Source of the DNA: Rhizophlyctis rosea
Lineage: Eukaryota > Chytridiomycota > Chytridiomycetes > Rhizophlyctidales > Rhizophlyctidaceae
Assembly: GCA_027596075.1 (NCBI GenBank)
Contig: JADGJC010000026.1
Coordinates: 1 to 64,000 of the forward strand
DNA length: 64,000 nt
Direction of reading: 5' to 3'
The notes under the pieces were generated by a model that saw only the letters and a program-made list of their open reading frames with translations, made no database searches and was not told the origin of the DNA. Positions 38,616-50,500 of this stretch are shown here, piece after piece. The number at the start of each line of letters is the position of its first letter. Positions within the stretch are counted from its first letter, which is position 1. Position numbers and translations under genes: made by a program.

Positions 38616-41144
38616 TCACTCCCCATCCTCCCCCTCCAAAACCCAATTACACAACACATTCATCAACACTAGACTCTCCCACTCTACTAAATCCCTCCCT
38701 ACCCCCTCCTGCCCATCCTCACCACACTCCTCCTCCCTCCGCTTCCTAGCCCGTTTAGGCAACCCCTCCCTCAACGCCGCAACATCCCAAACATGTAACC
38801 GCCCCGGACGGATAGGTCTCGTCTCACCACCCAACATTCCCAACCCCGAATAAGCACTATTGATATCCAGCACTAACGCGTCGTCGTCGTCTAGGAATTC
38901 GCGCGTGAATGTGCGGCCGAGGATGTTGTTTAGGGATTTTGTTCGTAGGGAAGAGGCGGAGGTGGATGTTCGGAGGATTAGTGATGGGGCGTTGGGGTAT
39001 GTTTTGCGGAGGGTTTTGATGTAGGTTGGGAGGAAGGTGGTTGTGAGTGTGTCGTGCAGGAGGGTGTGGATTTGTGGGGAGGGGTTGAGTATTACGGCCT
39101 GAATCAATGAAGATGGGTGCATTAGCCAACGCCTTAGAAAAATAAATGCGTGAAACATCCTTTTTACTCACCGAAGCCCTCTCAACCTCCACACCCTCAC
39201 CAACCGTCCCGTACTCCGGTTTCAAATCCCGCAACCTCTCCCCCAACGCGTCCCCCTGCATCCGTTCAAGCAAATCCCGGTATCCACCATCGCGGTTATT
39301 AAAATACATCGTACCCGACCCGCCCATGACGCCTGGGATGATGCCTTCGGAGGCGTCGGTGTCGGTTGTTGTTGAGGGGACGTTGGGGACGGGGAGGGTC
39401 GTGTCGTTGCATTGGCATTGGGGTGAGTCCTGTGGTTTGAAGGGTTGGAGAGGTGGCGTGTTAGTGATATGGGAAAGAAATATTCTTTTCCCGTACACTG
39501 TCCATTAATGAAAAAAAGGGTAATTTTCTCACCTCCTGATACCACTCCCTACACCAAGCCCCACCACTAACAACCCCCTTAACCCCCCTCCTAACTCCCA
39601 CATCCCCCCCACCCCAAATATGCACCACCCCGTGCCCAACACCACCCCTCCTCAAACACTTATCCCTAATCGTCCTATACGTCCATAAACGATACCGACA
39701 CTCATACGGCACCCACACCAACCCATCATACGTCTTTAGTCTCGTCACGTCCGCCAAATCCTCATGCGTGCGGTCTTCTTCGGATTCCCAGAGGAGGGGC
39801 GGGGCGGTTAGGAGGGAGGCGTTTACCCAGCGGCCGGGGTGGTCGCCGGAGGTGCAGAAGGGGAGGCCGAGGTAGGTTGAGCGGGTTAGGGGTTTGCCTT
39901 TTAGGTGGAGGTTGAGGGGTGTTGAGGTGTAGGGGGGTGTGAGTGGGAGGAGGGGGAGGGATGTGGGTGGGAGGAGGGGGAGGGATGTGGAGGATGATTT
40001 GGAGTCTGTGGATCTGAGGGAGGGAGGGTTTCTGGGTCAGCGGTTGTCAGTGTGGCAGACGACAATGCAATTTTCTTGCAATGTATTGTCCCTTTCACCT
40101 CACGTTAACCCCTCCTTCCTCCCCTGATCCAGTAATTCCAATAGATCCGTCTGCCAGTGAGAGTCGTCCTTTCAGCTCCCCAGACTCGCTTCGCTGGCTA
40201 TCTGCGTTGCGCGCAAACCCATCCACTTCGCGCTCATATTGCCCGGCTCCGCTGGCTATGTGCGCTGCGCGCAGATCGTTCCGCTTCGTCACACTTGCCA
40301 GCTTCGTAACCATCATGCGCTGCGCGCAGATCCGTCCGCTTCGCGGATGTCCTGCCAGCTTCACTGGCTACACTCCCCCTGAACATACTCCTGTCCCGGA
40401 CATCGATACTCACTCTAGAACAGCTTCAAAGGTATATACATCCGGATCGCGGAACACAACACCAAACTCGTACAACGTATACTCGACACCCGACCGCCGG
40501 TCTTTGAGTTTAAGTGCGGGCTCGTGCACATGCTCTACGGGTATCTCGAAACCGTATGCGCGGCCGATGGCCGTGATTCTGATGCTGTGCTCCGGCCATC
40601 CGGGGAATACTTCATAAGGCGCACTATCCTCCGTTTTTGACGAGTCTTCACCACGTCTACGCGCCTTACGATGATGGGATCTTCCTTCCGTGTAAGCCCC
40701 CTGCCCCTGCCCCTTGACCAAAACCCACCCACATACGGGCTTCCCGATGCGCCAAAACGCCGTCTCTTCATCGAAATAAGGGAATACCAGTGCACCAGGG
40801 TGGTGCTCCAGCATCCTCTCCAACACCTCCAACGTCGGCAGCTCCGGAAGTTGCGCGGCACACCCTGACGGCAGATACGCCCCGCTCCCGCCTCCGAGGC
40901 TGCTGGTGGACGGTGAGGACGTGGAGTCCCAAGACGTCCATCGGATTTGTGTCGCGGCACGGGAGCTTTTGCGCCCGCTTATGGGTTCGTTGTTTTGAGG
41001 GGAATTTGAACGGGGACGGTGTGTTAGGAGGAAAAGTAGGAGGAGGAATAGGAGAATTGGAGCAGTTATTCTCCAGGCGTAGAAGGGCCTGCATACACGT
41101 GCTAGTATGCGTGGGAATGGGAGAGTGAGTGCGATCAACCTCAT
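38616..41144 (-). CDS. Type II membrane protein with PC-esterase/SGNH-like domain, probably lacking the nucleophile
   Basis: Four exons on the minus strand: 41144-40414, 40013-39533, 39429-39172, 39098-38616; 650 residues with all junctions in frame. A single N-terminal membrane anchor (APILLFLLLLFLL) after a basic start suggests a type II Golgi or ER protein. The luminal part ends with a region like the PC-esterase family related to Pmr5/Cas1p acyl-ester enzymes: GRWVNASLL, WVPYECRYRLWTY, KCLRRGGV, then a GDS-like block, and later LILRTSTSAS and RPGRLHVWDVAALREGLP. In active members the block reads W-G-D-S; here it reads IWGGGDVGVRR, with no serine in place. The enzyme may therefore be inactive or use an unusual site. 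The start at 41144 is chosen over an in-frame ATG at 41291 because the anchor lies close behind it. Intron 1 contains a minisatellite. Confidence 0.7.
40188..40373. repeat. Minisatellite inside intron 1 of the PC-esterase-like gene
   Basis: About 3.3 direct units of 55-58 bases start at 40188, 40246, 40301 and 40358, each opening GCTT/GCTC-CG-GGCTA and containing TGCGCTGCGCGCAGAT or a near copy. The intron that holds it (40014-40413) is 400 bases, several times longer than other introns of the window. Confidence 0.8.
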
Positions 41145-41661
41145 TACTAGGATATGTGGGTATAGTATTATGTGGATATGAGCATCAGGGGCAAGTGTGT
41201 TGAGCACACACTGCAACGCGAGATTTGGTCCTTTGGATAAGAGGGGGCAAGATTTGACTGTGTTTGTACGCGGGTGTGACACGAAGAGCACGCGATATAT
41301 GAGTCATACTGTGTCATCATCATCACCGGGGGGGGGGGGGGAGACCCTCCGATGATCCGAGTTGTCGGTGTTCATCTCTTGGTAGCACCCATTACCTCAG
41401 CTGACTGCGCGTTCCCATCTCAAAGACGCAAGCGATCACACCGTGTGATGGGAATGGGGATCTGCTGGTCTTGTCAACCTCGAAGCGTGGGAAACTCACC
41501 CGCTTGCTTCTTGCTTGGCTATTTTTGGTTCTGCTTCAGCACGGCCGTGGGAAAGTAGGGCATCACCACAAAGCACTCGCTCGCAGGCTCAGGCTACCGA
41601 CTATACTGCGGCTGCTGAGCACACTGCACCACCAGTGTACCCCAAAGAGCACTCGACAGTA
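41145..41661. promoter_or_regulatory. Divergent promoter region with a G14 run
   Basis: The space between two head-to-head genes. It contains 14 consecutive G at 41328-41341 preceded by ATCATCATCACC. A frame starting MGMGICWSCQPRS at about 41449 could be an upstream exon of the plus-strand gene, because its downstream sequence is open in the same frame as that gene (QATDYTAAAEHTAPPVYP). Confidence 0.4.
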
Positions 41662-43416
41662 ATGACCTTCTCATATCCTTGGTCGAGCAGCTCAAGTCCC
41701 TATTCAACCGCACCAAACACACCAGGTCGCTACTCGCCTTTCCCATACCCCTCAACCTACTCATCCTCAAAACGGGCGCCATCACCACTATCAAACCGCA
41801 TACCAACACCCGGGTCAGGCCGTCGGGACGATGCAACCCTCACCTCACCGCGATATGCAGCTGCAGACCGCCGACCAATACCACTCTCTCAAATACGTCT
41901 ACGATCCCTCAGCTCCACTTCCGACAGCGACGATGACTCGTTCTACGACGCCCGCAGTGCCGGAAGAAGTGAAACGAGCGACGTGGCGAGCAACCGTGGC
42001 GGGTCACACTATGTGCGAAACGTCGTGGACGATGTTTACGGCAATCTAGAGTGCCTCAGAGATATCAGTCCCACCCGCGGCAGGTCGCCACCCAAGTTAT
42101 TCTACCCACGCGCAGCCTCACGCCAACGGTATCCCAGTCAAGACTGGATCCAACAACATCATTTTCAGAACAACAACGAACCGGTCCATCTCGTCACGTC
42201 CTTACCGGACCTGTTGGAAATATCAGGAGATGAAGTATCCAAACGGCCCGCCCCACGACCGCGCTCAGCTCCCCGATCCCCAACATCCGACACGAGCGAG
42301 TTTGAATACTTCACACTGACCGACTCATCAGACGACGGATTTCCGCACCGTCCACAATACCTCCCACCAAAACTCGACATCCCACCGCGCGTATCACCAC
42401 CCGAGAAATCAAATGGCTCAGAACCAACACTTGAACCACTACCAACATCATCAGAGCCTTCCCATACACCCCAAACCGCATTCGACAAACTCCTGAAACA
42501 AACTCTCACCCATCTGCCTCCGAAGCCAATCCTCCTTTCCTACCTATACGACCTAACACCCATCTTCCTCCAATGCCTCCTCATCACCCTCCTCCTCCCA
42601 CACCTCCCCCTCCTCTCCATAATCCCCCGCACCCTATCCCACTTCCTCGGCACCCTCCCCACCTACATCCTCCTCCTCACCGCCACAATCTCATTCCACT
42701 ACAACATCATTTCCGCCCTCAAACACCTCGCCAACGAAAGCGCCTTAGGCAAAGAAGTCCTCCACCTCGTCATGGCCTTCCTAGCGCCTTACCTCGCATG
42801 GGTCTCCTTCCCATACGGCTTCCGTTTCATCCAGGGCGCAGCGAGGGTGGTACCGCTTAATGTGGGTTACGCGGGTGTGTTTGTGGGGATGTGTTGGGTG
42901 ACTGTTTTGTGTGCGGGTGTGGCGATGTGTGGGTTTGCGGTTACGGCGTGGGATTTGGGGAGTGTTGCGAGGGATGGGGTTGTTGCTGTTGCGGGGCAAG
43001 CGAGGGAGGAGGTTGGGAGGCAGGTTGGGTTGGCGGTGTTGAGTTTGAGGGAGGGATTGAGGGGGGAGGAGGGGGTTGGTGGGGGGAGGAAGTTGAATGG
43101 CGGGGGACGGAAGAAGGAGATGGGGGAGGGTGGAGTGGAGAAGGAGGGGTATGGGGAGGGGATTGAGATGGTGGATTTTGCGGGGAGGATTGGTGGTGGT
43201 GGTGCTGATAATGGAGCGGTCGGTGCGATGGGGAAGAATGGGACGAAAGCCAACGGGACGCATGGAAATGGAAATGGGGTCCCCAAAGCCTCAAACGGGA
43301 ACGGGAAGGCTGGCCCTCCATCTCCTGGACGCTTTGTGTTCTCTGGATGGACGTTCACCAAGTTTGGGAGTGAGATTCGGCGGGTGACGGGGAGGGGTGG
43401 TAGTAAAGATGCTTGA
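41662..43416 (+). CDS. Large membrane protein with disordered N-terminus, unknown function
   Basis: The ATG at 41662 (MTFSYPWSSSSSPYSTAPNT) gives 584 residues in one exon. The same frame is open upstream to about 41515 without an ATG, so a further 5' exon may exist. The first 270 residues are Ser/Pro/Arg-rich and probably disordered, with many potential phosphosites (SLSSTSDSDDDSFYDARSA). Four or five hydrophobic segments follow between residues about 300 and 440: LTPIFLQCLLITLLLPHLPL, TLPTYILLLTATISF, LVMAFLAPYLAWVSFPYGF, and GYAGVFVGMCWVTVLCAGVA plus its continuation. The C-terminal 130 residues are Gly-, Lys- and Asn-rich low complexity with NGTKANGTHGNGNG. Likely an internal membrane protein with cytosolic tails. 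Family not recognised. Confidence 0.62.
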   Translation: MTFSYPWSSSSSPYSTAPNTPGRYSPFPYPSTYSSSKRAPSPLSNRIPTPGSGRRDDATLTSPRYAAADRRPIPLSQIRLRSLSSTSDSDDDSFYDARSAGRSETSDVASNRGGSHYVRNVVDDVYGNLECLRDISPTRGRSPPKLFYPRAASRQRYPSQDWIQQHHFQNNNEPVHLVTSLPDLLEISGDEVSKRPAPRPRSAPRSPTSDTSEFEYFTLTDSSDDGFPHRPQYLPPKLDIPPRVSPPEKSNGSEPTLEPLPTSSEPSHTPQTAFDKLLKQTLTHLPPKPILLSYLYDLTPIFLQCLLITLLLPHLPLLSIIPRTLSHFLGTLPTYILLLTATISFHYNIISALKHLANESALGKEVLHLVMAFLAPYLAWVSFPYGFRFIQGAARVVPLNVGYAGVFVGMCWVTVLCAGVAMCGFAVTAWDLGSVARDGVVAVAGQAREEVGRQVGLAVLSLREGLRGEEGVGGGRKLNGGGRKKEMGEGGVEKEGYGEGIEMVDFAGRIGGGGADNGAVGAMGKNGTKANGTHGNGNGVPKASNGNGKAGPPSPGRFVFSGWTFTKFGSEIRRVTGRGGSKDA

Positions 43417-43968
43417 GATGTAAAAATCTTGCTTTGCTATGAAGGCGGAAAGTTTGCTTATGCTCGAAAACATGCAATAACGGCAATAGGCTCAGGACGT
43501 AAACATACCTGCACGTATCTTTGTAAATACTAGTAAATACTGAAAATATACATATATGCTCTTGTATATGCCACGGGGTACACTTCTTTGGTGATGCAAG
43601 TGATGGAAAAAAGAGACCACTTGTTGGACGAGGTGTTGCAAAACATGTACATGATGTTCCTTTTTTTTTATTCGCTGGAATGGGTGTGGTCCCGTAGTAG
43701 GCCTGCTTCAGCTGCCAAAGGCTGATGGCAGACATGCAAGCGTTACCGTCTTCCGCTGGTGCCGAAGGGATGCAGCCGGGCATGTACAACATCATTCGCC
43801 TCAGGAGGGTTGTAAATATTCTTTTTTTGGGTTTTCCTTTCTTGGTTGTGGTTTTTTGGTCGGGGTTTTCGCCCAGATTGTTCCGACGAATGATGTCTTC
43901 GATGCGAGTTCTTGACGTGACGCAGGTTTGTTGCTGGTTTTTTGGAGATGTTCAGATTTTTTGAGACT
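43417..43968. other. Intergenic region
   Basis: 3' flank of the membrane protein gene; no supported feature. Confidence 0.5.
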
Positions 43969-44559
43969 TCAACGTGTGCCTGATTTGCGTTCCACGACTT
44001 GTTGGTTTGAGTGGTGGGAAAATGTGGTGTTTTGACCCTTTCCCCCCCCCCCCCCCCCCCCCATTTTCTGTTTTGGGTTTCTACGGATTCGTGAACCCCA
44101 ACTCAAACTGATTGGGCTGAGGTTCTGTTGCCCACTTTTCGCAATTGAGCCGGCAAACGTATTTGAAACATGAATGATGTGCTTCCACATGGCCTGCGCT
44201 TTTCTGAGCATCACCCCCAATCCATCGACTTCTAGCATAGTTAGCATCGCGTTTCTTACCCTAGCCCTGGACACCCGAATCCCCATAGAGTCTAATCTTG
44301 CCTTCATGGACACCGACCCGATGTACGCTCCGTTCCCGTTCTTAATCTTTCTGACGGCTTTGAAAAGCTGTTCGTCCGTAAAGGGGGGGGGAGGGGGGGG
44401 GGGCGTCAGTAAATCCAAGATTTCTTCATTTTTTTTGGGCGCAAGGTTTGGGTTGTTGGACTTCATTGGGGTTGTATCAACAAGCGGAGGGATTGGAGCA
44501 TGTGAATCCTTTGAGTGGTGTAACCTTACTTGGGCTTTTCTGAATCTTTTGCGCATCAT
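43969..44559 (-). mobile_element. Integrase/DDE-type transposon protein fragment (HTH-like N-terminal part)
   Basis: A minus-strand frame of 196 residues. The central part, GSVSMKARLDSMGIRVSRAR, then VRNAMLTMLEVDGLGVMLRK and IIHVSNTFA, has the pattern of the N-terminal DNA-binding region of large integrase-core transposon proteins: a helix-turn-helix with V-R-x-A/R-x-x-x-L, then D-G-V-x-L-R, then H-V-x-N before the catalytic core. In intact members a W/L-H-x-D-G motif opens the DDE core directly afterwards; here the sequence changes after HVSNTFA and no core follows. The frame also spans two poly-C/G runs (44042-44062 and 44383-44403) that read as Gly and Pro strings. A fragment of a mobile element is the best reading. 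Confidence 0.45.
44042..44062. repeat. C21 homopolymer
   Basis: Twenty-one consecutive C on the plus strand. Together with the G9-A-G11 tract at 44383-44403 and the G14 run at 41328-41341 it is one of three long G/C runs within 3.1 kb. Length may be wrong in the assembly. Confidence 0.9.
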
Positions 44560-47500
44560 CAGTCACCATCCGGTGAAAAGTATGTGTGACCGTTTCGGTT
44601 TTTGTATAAGTACACTGCAAACTCGCATGGATCGCAAACACACCTGTTGCTCTCGAACAACCACACAATGCATACGCCTCAACCCCATACTGATTCTGGC
44701 TGAGAACGAGTGGAGGATGAAAAGAGTATGGACGAGCTGGCATATCGGGTTCCAGCTTTTGTTGAGGAGTAACCTGAACGCGGGCTGGGGACATGCCGCT
44801 GTTGTAGCACGATTTGTTTTTTAGCGCTGGTATGTCGAAAACCGGAAACGTATGGTGCATGCCATTGCTCAATGGAGAAATCTGCCCCATTGCTGCATAT
44901 CAAATTGTCAAGCTACTACTTTCGTGATTTTGGGCATTTTTCCATCTGCAAAGCAAGAAGCGGATTGGACGTCGAATCATTCGTCTCATCCTCACGTTTG
45001 ATACCTTGAATAAGTGTGGGAGCTCTATTCAGTCTATTTTGGCAGTACCCATCCTGATTTTTGGGCAGTATAAGTCTTGAACCTCGATTTTCTCCCACTC
45101 CCATAGTTCATGAACGAAGCGACGGCTTCGTCAAGCAGCATAGCTGGTACTGCACTTGATCAAATTTGGACACTGTAAAACTTCGTTCCAAAACAAGTAA
45201 GGTTCAATCACTTTGCAGGAACTATACGCGGGAAGTGCCTCATATTCCCCCTCTTTTTTGCTGCCGTGTTCTCAGGGCCAATTTGATCGAGACCATTTTT
45301 GTCTTTTAGCATGCTTGTTTCGAAATGGGAGAAAAAATGAAGGCAAAACTTTGGCAGCAGCATCTTTGATGACAAACGCTTTTTGAAGTTTGGACATATC
45401 GGGTGTATATGCTGCAAGTCAGCGGACTGACCATACTCCGTCAGTGTCTTCCAGTGTTTGTGGGGTTTGATATGTTCCCCATATTCCGAAACCCCAGTGT
45501 GGCTCCATGTGGTAGGACATTTTCACATGATCTATCATTGGTTCCGTGATTTCGCATATGATGAACTAAGGAAAAACGTGATTTTTCGGCCCCTTTTCAC
45601 AGAGTCTAATTTTTTGTTGGAAGTCTTACAGTCGCGTCGTAGGGTATCATGAGAATGGGCTATGGAGACCATTATGTGGATTTCTTAGCCGTGATGGATT
45701 CCTTCGTACGTCCAGAGAGCTGAATTGTGGGCATGAGCGTCCGTATGATTTTGGTCTACTGACGGTAAAGGACCCGTGGCTTGTGTGACGCGCTTTGTAC
45801 GTCCGAGATGGGGTTCGCAATGCATTCGCAGGCGTGGCAGGCAGTGGACATGGGACTGACTTATCTGTCGAAAATCATTTCATGAAGAACCAACTCTGTT
45901 AGCACTGTTTTTTTTCGCGACCCCGTTTGCTGCACCGTGATATGGTGCGCTTACGTCGACCACTGTATAAAGCTAACTCATCCAACCCAGCCCAGTGCTT
46001 TCCCCCGCACTGTACTCTACACCACCAGCACCATCCAGTCATATGTCAAGTATATTTTGTTTTGTTTTCTCGTTTTCCTGCAGTATATTTCATATCAAAG
46101 GCTTTGATTATCTCGGAAGTCGTGAATATTCAGAAGGCGGCATCATGGAGATCCTTTGACAAAATGACTGGCGCCACACGGCAGGAAAGTTACTCGTGCC
46201 ACGCGCCAAACCGTCAAAACGTCATTGAGGTGTCTCCTACCCAGATTGTATAAGCCCACACCCCATATGAAAATGAGTCCTCTTCATTGATGGTGGATGG
46301 CCCATCTCTGATGAATGACTTTAATCCAGGCTATCGAGTTTTACTTTTTTGTGTTCGCGTTGTGGTCTAGCCATTCATCGATAGCATATTTTGCCGTTGT
46401 CTCTCTTACTTCTCTTGACAGTTCAGAAAAAGTGTGCTTACCAACTGCTACCCAAAAAATTACTGTGCCCATCTTTATTCAGCACATCCCTTTCTCAGGG
46501 ATGTTCACCTCCTTCTGTCGTATATGTGCGCCATGGGATGAAACTCTGCGCAACAGAATCCGAAAAGTCCTGGACGTTATCATCTTTTTGAAGATTCGAA
46601 GAATGGATATCGCGGTGCTCTATAATGGATGCGAATTTTTGCTGCCTCGTTTGGCGTGCTTTGCTGCTTTGGAAGTGGTGGTTGATATCCAAGATCTCTC
46701 TTTCCTTTCATCAAGAGTTGGCGTCCCTGAAACGACGGTCCCAATTCCAATGGGATGGGAATGATTTTGCACTTGTGTCAGGCTTCGGAAGAAAAAGGAA
46801 TTCTGTATAATTTTTGGCTTGCCTCAGTGACGCTTTACTCACTCCGGGGTTGGTGTTTGGAGGGACCACATCGTCTTCCTGACTGATCCAGTTCCTAGCA
46901 TTTTCTCAGATCCGGACTCTACTTAGCAAAACTTGAAATGATTCAACCCAAAATGCATTCCACCGCCTGGCTTTTGCGGACAGAATCTGACACACCTAGC
47001 ACTCGTATGAAGAACCCTCCGCCCCCAAAATACCGCACGTTCACGCAGGCGTTTCCAAAAGACATTGGGTGGAACTTTTCCTTCTTTCGAGCTACTTCCC
47101 ACGTTCGCACCTGCTGCGGCCGACCTTGAGCGTGAATGTTCCTGGCAGAATTTCATTGATCCATCCGCGCTGGTTATTCTGGAATGGTGATCATAATCAT
47201 CGGGAGGCGATAAGAAAAAGAGTAACTGGCGGCCGTACCTCGCTTATGGTTCCAATATTCCGGGAAAGGTTACCCTCAGCGTGACCAGTATATGGCAGCA
47301 TTCCAATTATTCCACGACAAGGACGCACGTTCCTACTTGCCATTCATTAGCATGAAAACGTTTCATCCCATCAACTTACCTATATGCTGATTCCATTCGG
47401 TCGAACGAAGATGCGGGTGTTGGACCGAAGATGTAGATTGAGAACACAGGGCGAAACAGATCGTGGTATAGCGCCTGTCTGCACAAGCAACCCAGCGCCA

Positions 47501-50500
47501 TATCTTTTTTGTTGATCCAACAGGTTCCAGAGAACATATGCCTTTGGATCAGAGATGCGACATGTGCACATGCAGTACAAGCTGAGAAATGGGGTTGCAA
47601 GGCGTTTTGATACGCACGACTTCTTGGAAAAAAAACTCGTGGGCCCACGTTCGCTCCCCACCCAGCGACTGGTAAAGGGTCTTTGACGGAGACTGAAGCG
47701 TTCTTTTTCTGTGTCGATAGAATGGCTTGGAGAGCTGGCTTGGAAGAAGACCTAGCTATACTTTCGTTGCTATTTCGTTTAAAATGAAGTTTGCACTAAA
47801 TCAACAAGATGAATACAGCTGCACGCAAGTCATAATCCGTGTGATATACGTCCATTAGAATTTTGGTCACCTTGATGACTTTTTTGCCTTCTTTTTCCTA
47901 CTCTGTGCTGGACATAAAAATGCCGCTGTGTTCTGAAAGTTCTATCCGCAAAGGTGTATACGACAGCTTTCCATGTTATGAATAAGTTCACTTCAGCATT
48001 GTGAAGTTCCTCAAGTTCATGCGCAGAACTGAAAAAAGGAATACAGAACAGAGAGCTGAAGAGAGGTGCGGGTACGACCTGACTGTACCTTGCCCCTCGT
48101 CTGGAAGTTCTGGAGCAGTAGTACATGTGACGACATCATTCCACTTTTGTCATTGTATAATAGTATCAACATATGACTTATGTGCAAGAGGCATGCGGGT
48201 TGATGTACTTCGTTGTTGTTTGCAATTTCAATCGTTACAGAGAAGATACCCGTATGGAGTGAGATGTACAGATGGGATTCTGCCAAGGAGCGGGATGTTG
48301 ATGACTTTATACATATGTGTGTGCCTTCTTTCGTGGTATGGTGTTTGTAAGCACGACTTGATAATACTTTGAGCGCGCTCAGTACACTCTGTTGGAAGGT
48401 TGGGTTGGTCAATGGTGCGCCAGCCAAAGACAAAAAGAGAAAAAGACAGCCCATTTTCAAGATGAAGTCGCCAGTTGTTCATGGCTAGACAACATGGCAC
48501 ATGGTGGCACCCACGCTTCATGAAAGTGAACAGGTTGGTTTTGAAGGGAGCGAGAATTTGATTGTTTCCAAACGGCCATATTAATTTGAATGTCTTTCGG
48601 TGCCAGTATCATGGCCTTTAATGCATATTTCGCCTGAACCTTATCCAGTTGGGATTTGCATACAACGCATGCGCCGAAAATTTGAACAGAAGGAACCTCA
48701 GGATGCTTACTCTCTTGATTCAAGCCTTTCCGATAATGCCGACGTCTTTTTTTGAGCCATTTTCTTGCTCTCCCTCAGTGAAATGCTAGCGACCCGTGGC
48801 TTAGGTGATGCGTGTTTGGGCAGCCAAGTTTTCCAAAGCGCATCGTTTGAGCACGGGTGCAGAGTCAAACCGATTATGTTGGTCGTCTGATCGCGATTAG
48901 AAATCTTCTCTTGCGGTTCTCTTCTTTTCCGCGATGGTCATTGCGGTGACACATAGTCCGATTATATTTGGTTGTGGTGGGAGGCGTTGGACATGATAAA
49001 GGTGTAATACCTCCGTACCATACCACACCAAACTGCATCTGTTGATACAGCACCTGCAGATTGCTTCTGACTGGGTCCATGATAGTCATAACCTTCCTTT
49101 TTGACAGTCAGGAAAATTCATGGATGAGAGGTTAGTTCACAACCAGCTCCTGGGTTTGGTTTGACCTTGGGAACGACCTTCAGCTGGGCTTATCCTTCAG
49201 AAACTTTCCTGATCACGCTGTGGTCCCACTTCACAACAAAGATCCCGCATGCGGAGATGTATGTGTCAATATATACGAATTGTAAACATTACCTCAGTCA
49301 TCAATTGTCATCCTACATGCCGAAACCTCACCACGAATAATGGTGCGGGTCTCCGATGACCATCCATCCCATTCCCACCCGTGCCTCTGTCATTGATACC
49401 TTTTTTTCCACAGGTTCTACATTCGTCCTTGAATGATGGTAGTGATGGTCAACGCGTATCGCATCTGAAAGAAGTCAAAGGTCTGTAGATCACTTCAAAT
49501 CGACGGTCCTACCCTCTTGCTATTTGCAAGTTGGAGTGGGGGAAACACTATTTGCGAACTTTGCGAAACTGAGGCCAAAGACGGCATCGGCTTGTCATCT
49601 CTGTCTCGAGCAAGGCAATGGAATGTTGGAATCCAATGGCGCACGGCTTCTCACCCATCCAAATGAAATTGTTGGTTCCTTCGGATTGTGGAGGTAGGCA
49701 CAGTCTTGCTGTAATTTTGGGATTTTGACATATTCGGCATGGTTTGTGACTTGTTCTGCAACGTTTCAGCATATTCAGTTTTATGGTGTGTCCATTCGGC
49801 CAGGTCGGCATGCAACCCCATCCGGCTATGCATTACGCGGACGAGGATCTGTTTCCTTTTGCCGGGTGACAATTGGTCCGTGCCCCAAGTCAGGTGGAAT
49901 GATGTTTACCCTTCAAAATCTTTATCCTTCCAAAATCTTCGCACATTGCGAAAAAAAGAAGGTTACAGCGAGAACGCACCTGCGCTAGGCCCAATGAGAG
50001 GGAGCACTATGAGCTGATCCCCTTCAAATCTGGTTTTGCACTGTGATGGCAATCGATCTAGCGTTGTTGAAGGTCAAACTACATCGCAACATCCTGACCT
50101 ATCCTGCTCACTCTGCTCAACAAGGCGCGGGGGGGAAAAGAAACAATGAAAATCTTGAGTTAGAAGAAGTATACACTGTATCTGTACGTAAGCAATCCAC
50201 AGCGATTTTCTCATGGAACTGAGTGCCAAGCGACAACCAGTAATCTCAACTCTAAATCAACATGGGTGTGTCGTCAACTCCATTATGTACATGTGCAGGA
50301 CAGGTACGATGATACAGTTTTGACATACTATGCACCGCCTCCTTCTTTTAACTGACTGTCAGGAAGAATCTTGACTAGTTTGTAAAAAGGTAGATCCATA
50401 TCCAAGGTGGACGCAAGAACAAAAAATGAGCAGTATGAGCCGTGCGTCCTTACCAATTATGTACTGTTGAGGGCATGAAAGTCCTTCACTGACAGCGCCT

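Noticed and set aside
41515..41661. TTG as the start of the membrane protein at 41515
   Set aside because: Eukaryotic initiation at TTG is unlikely; ATG at 41662 or an upstream spliced exon is preferred.
42781..43361. Minus-strand Pro/Pro-rich frames
   Set aside because: Shadows of the glycine-rich C-terminus of the plus-strand membrane protein.
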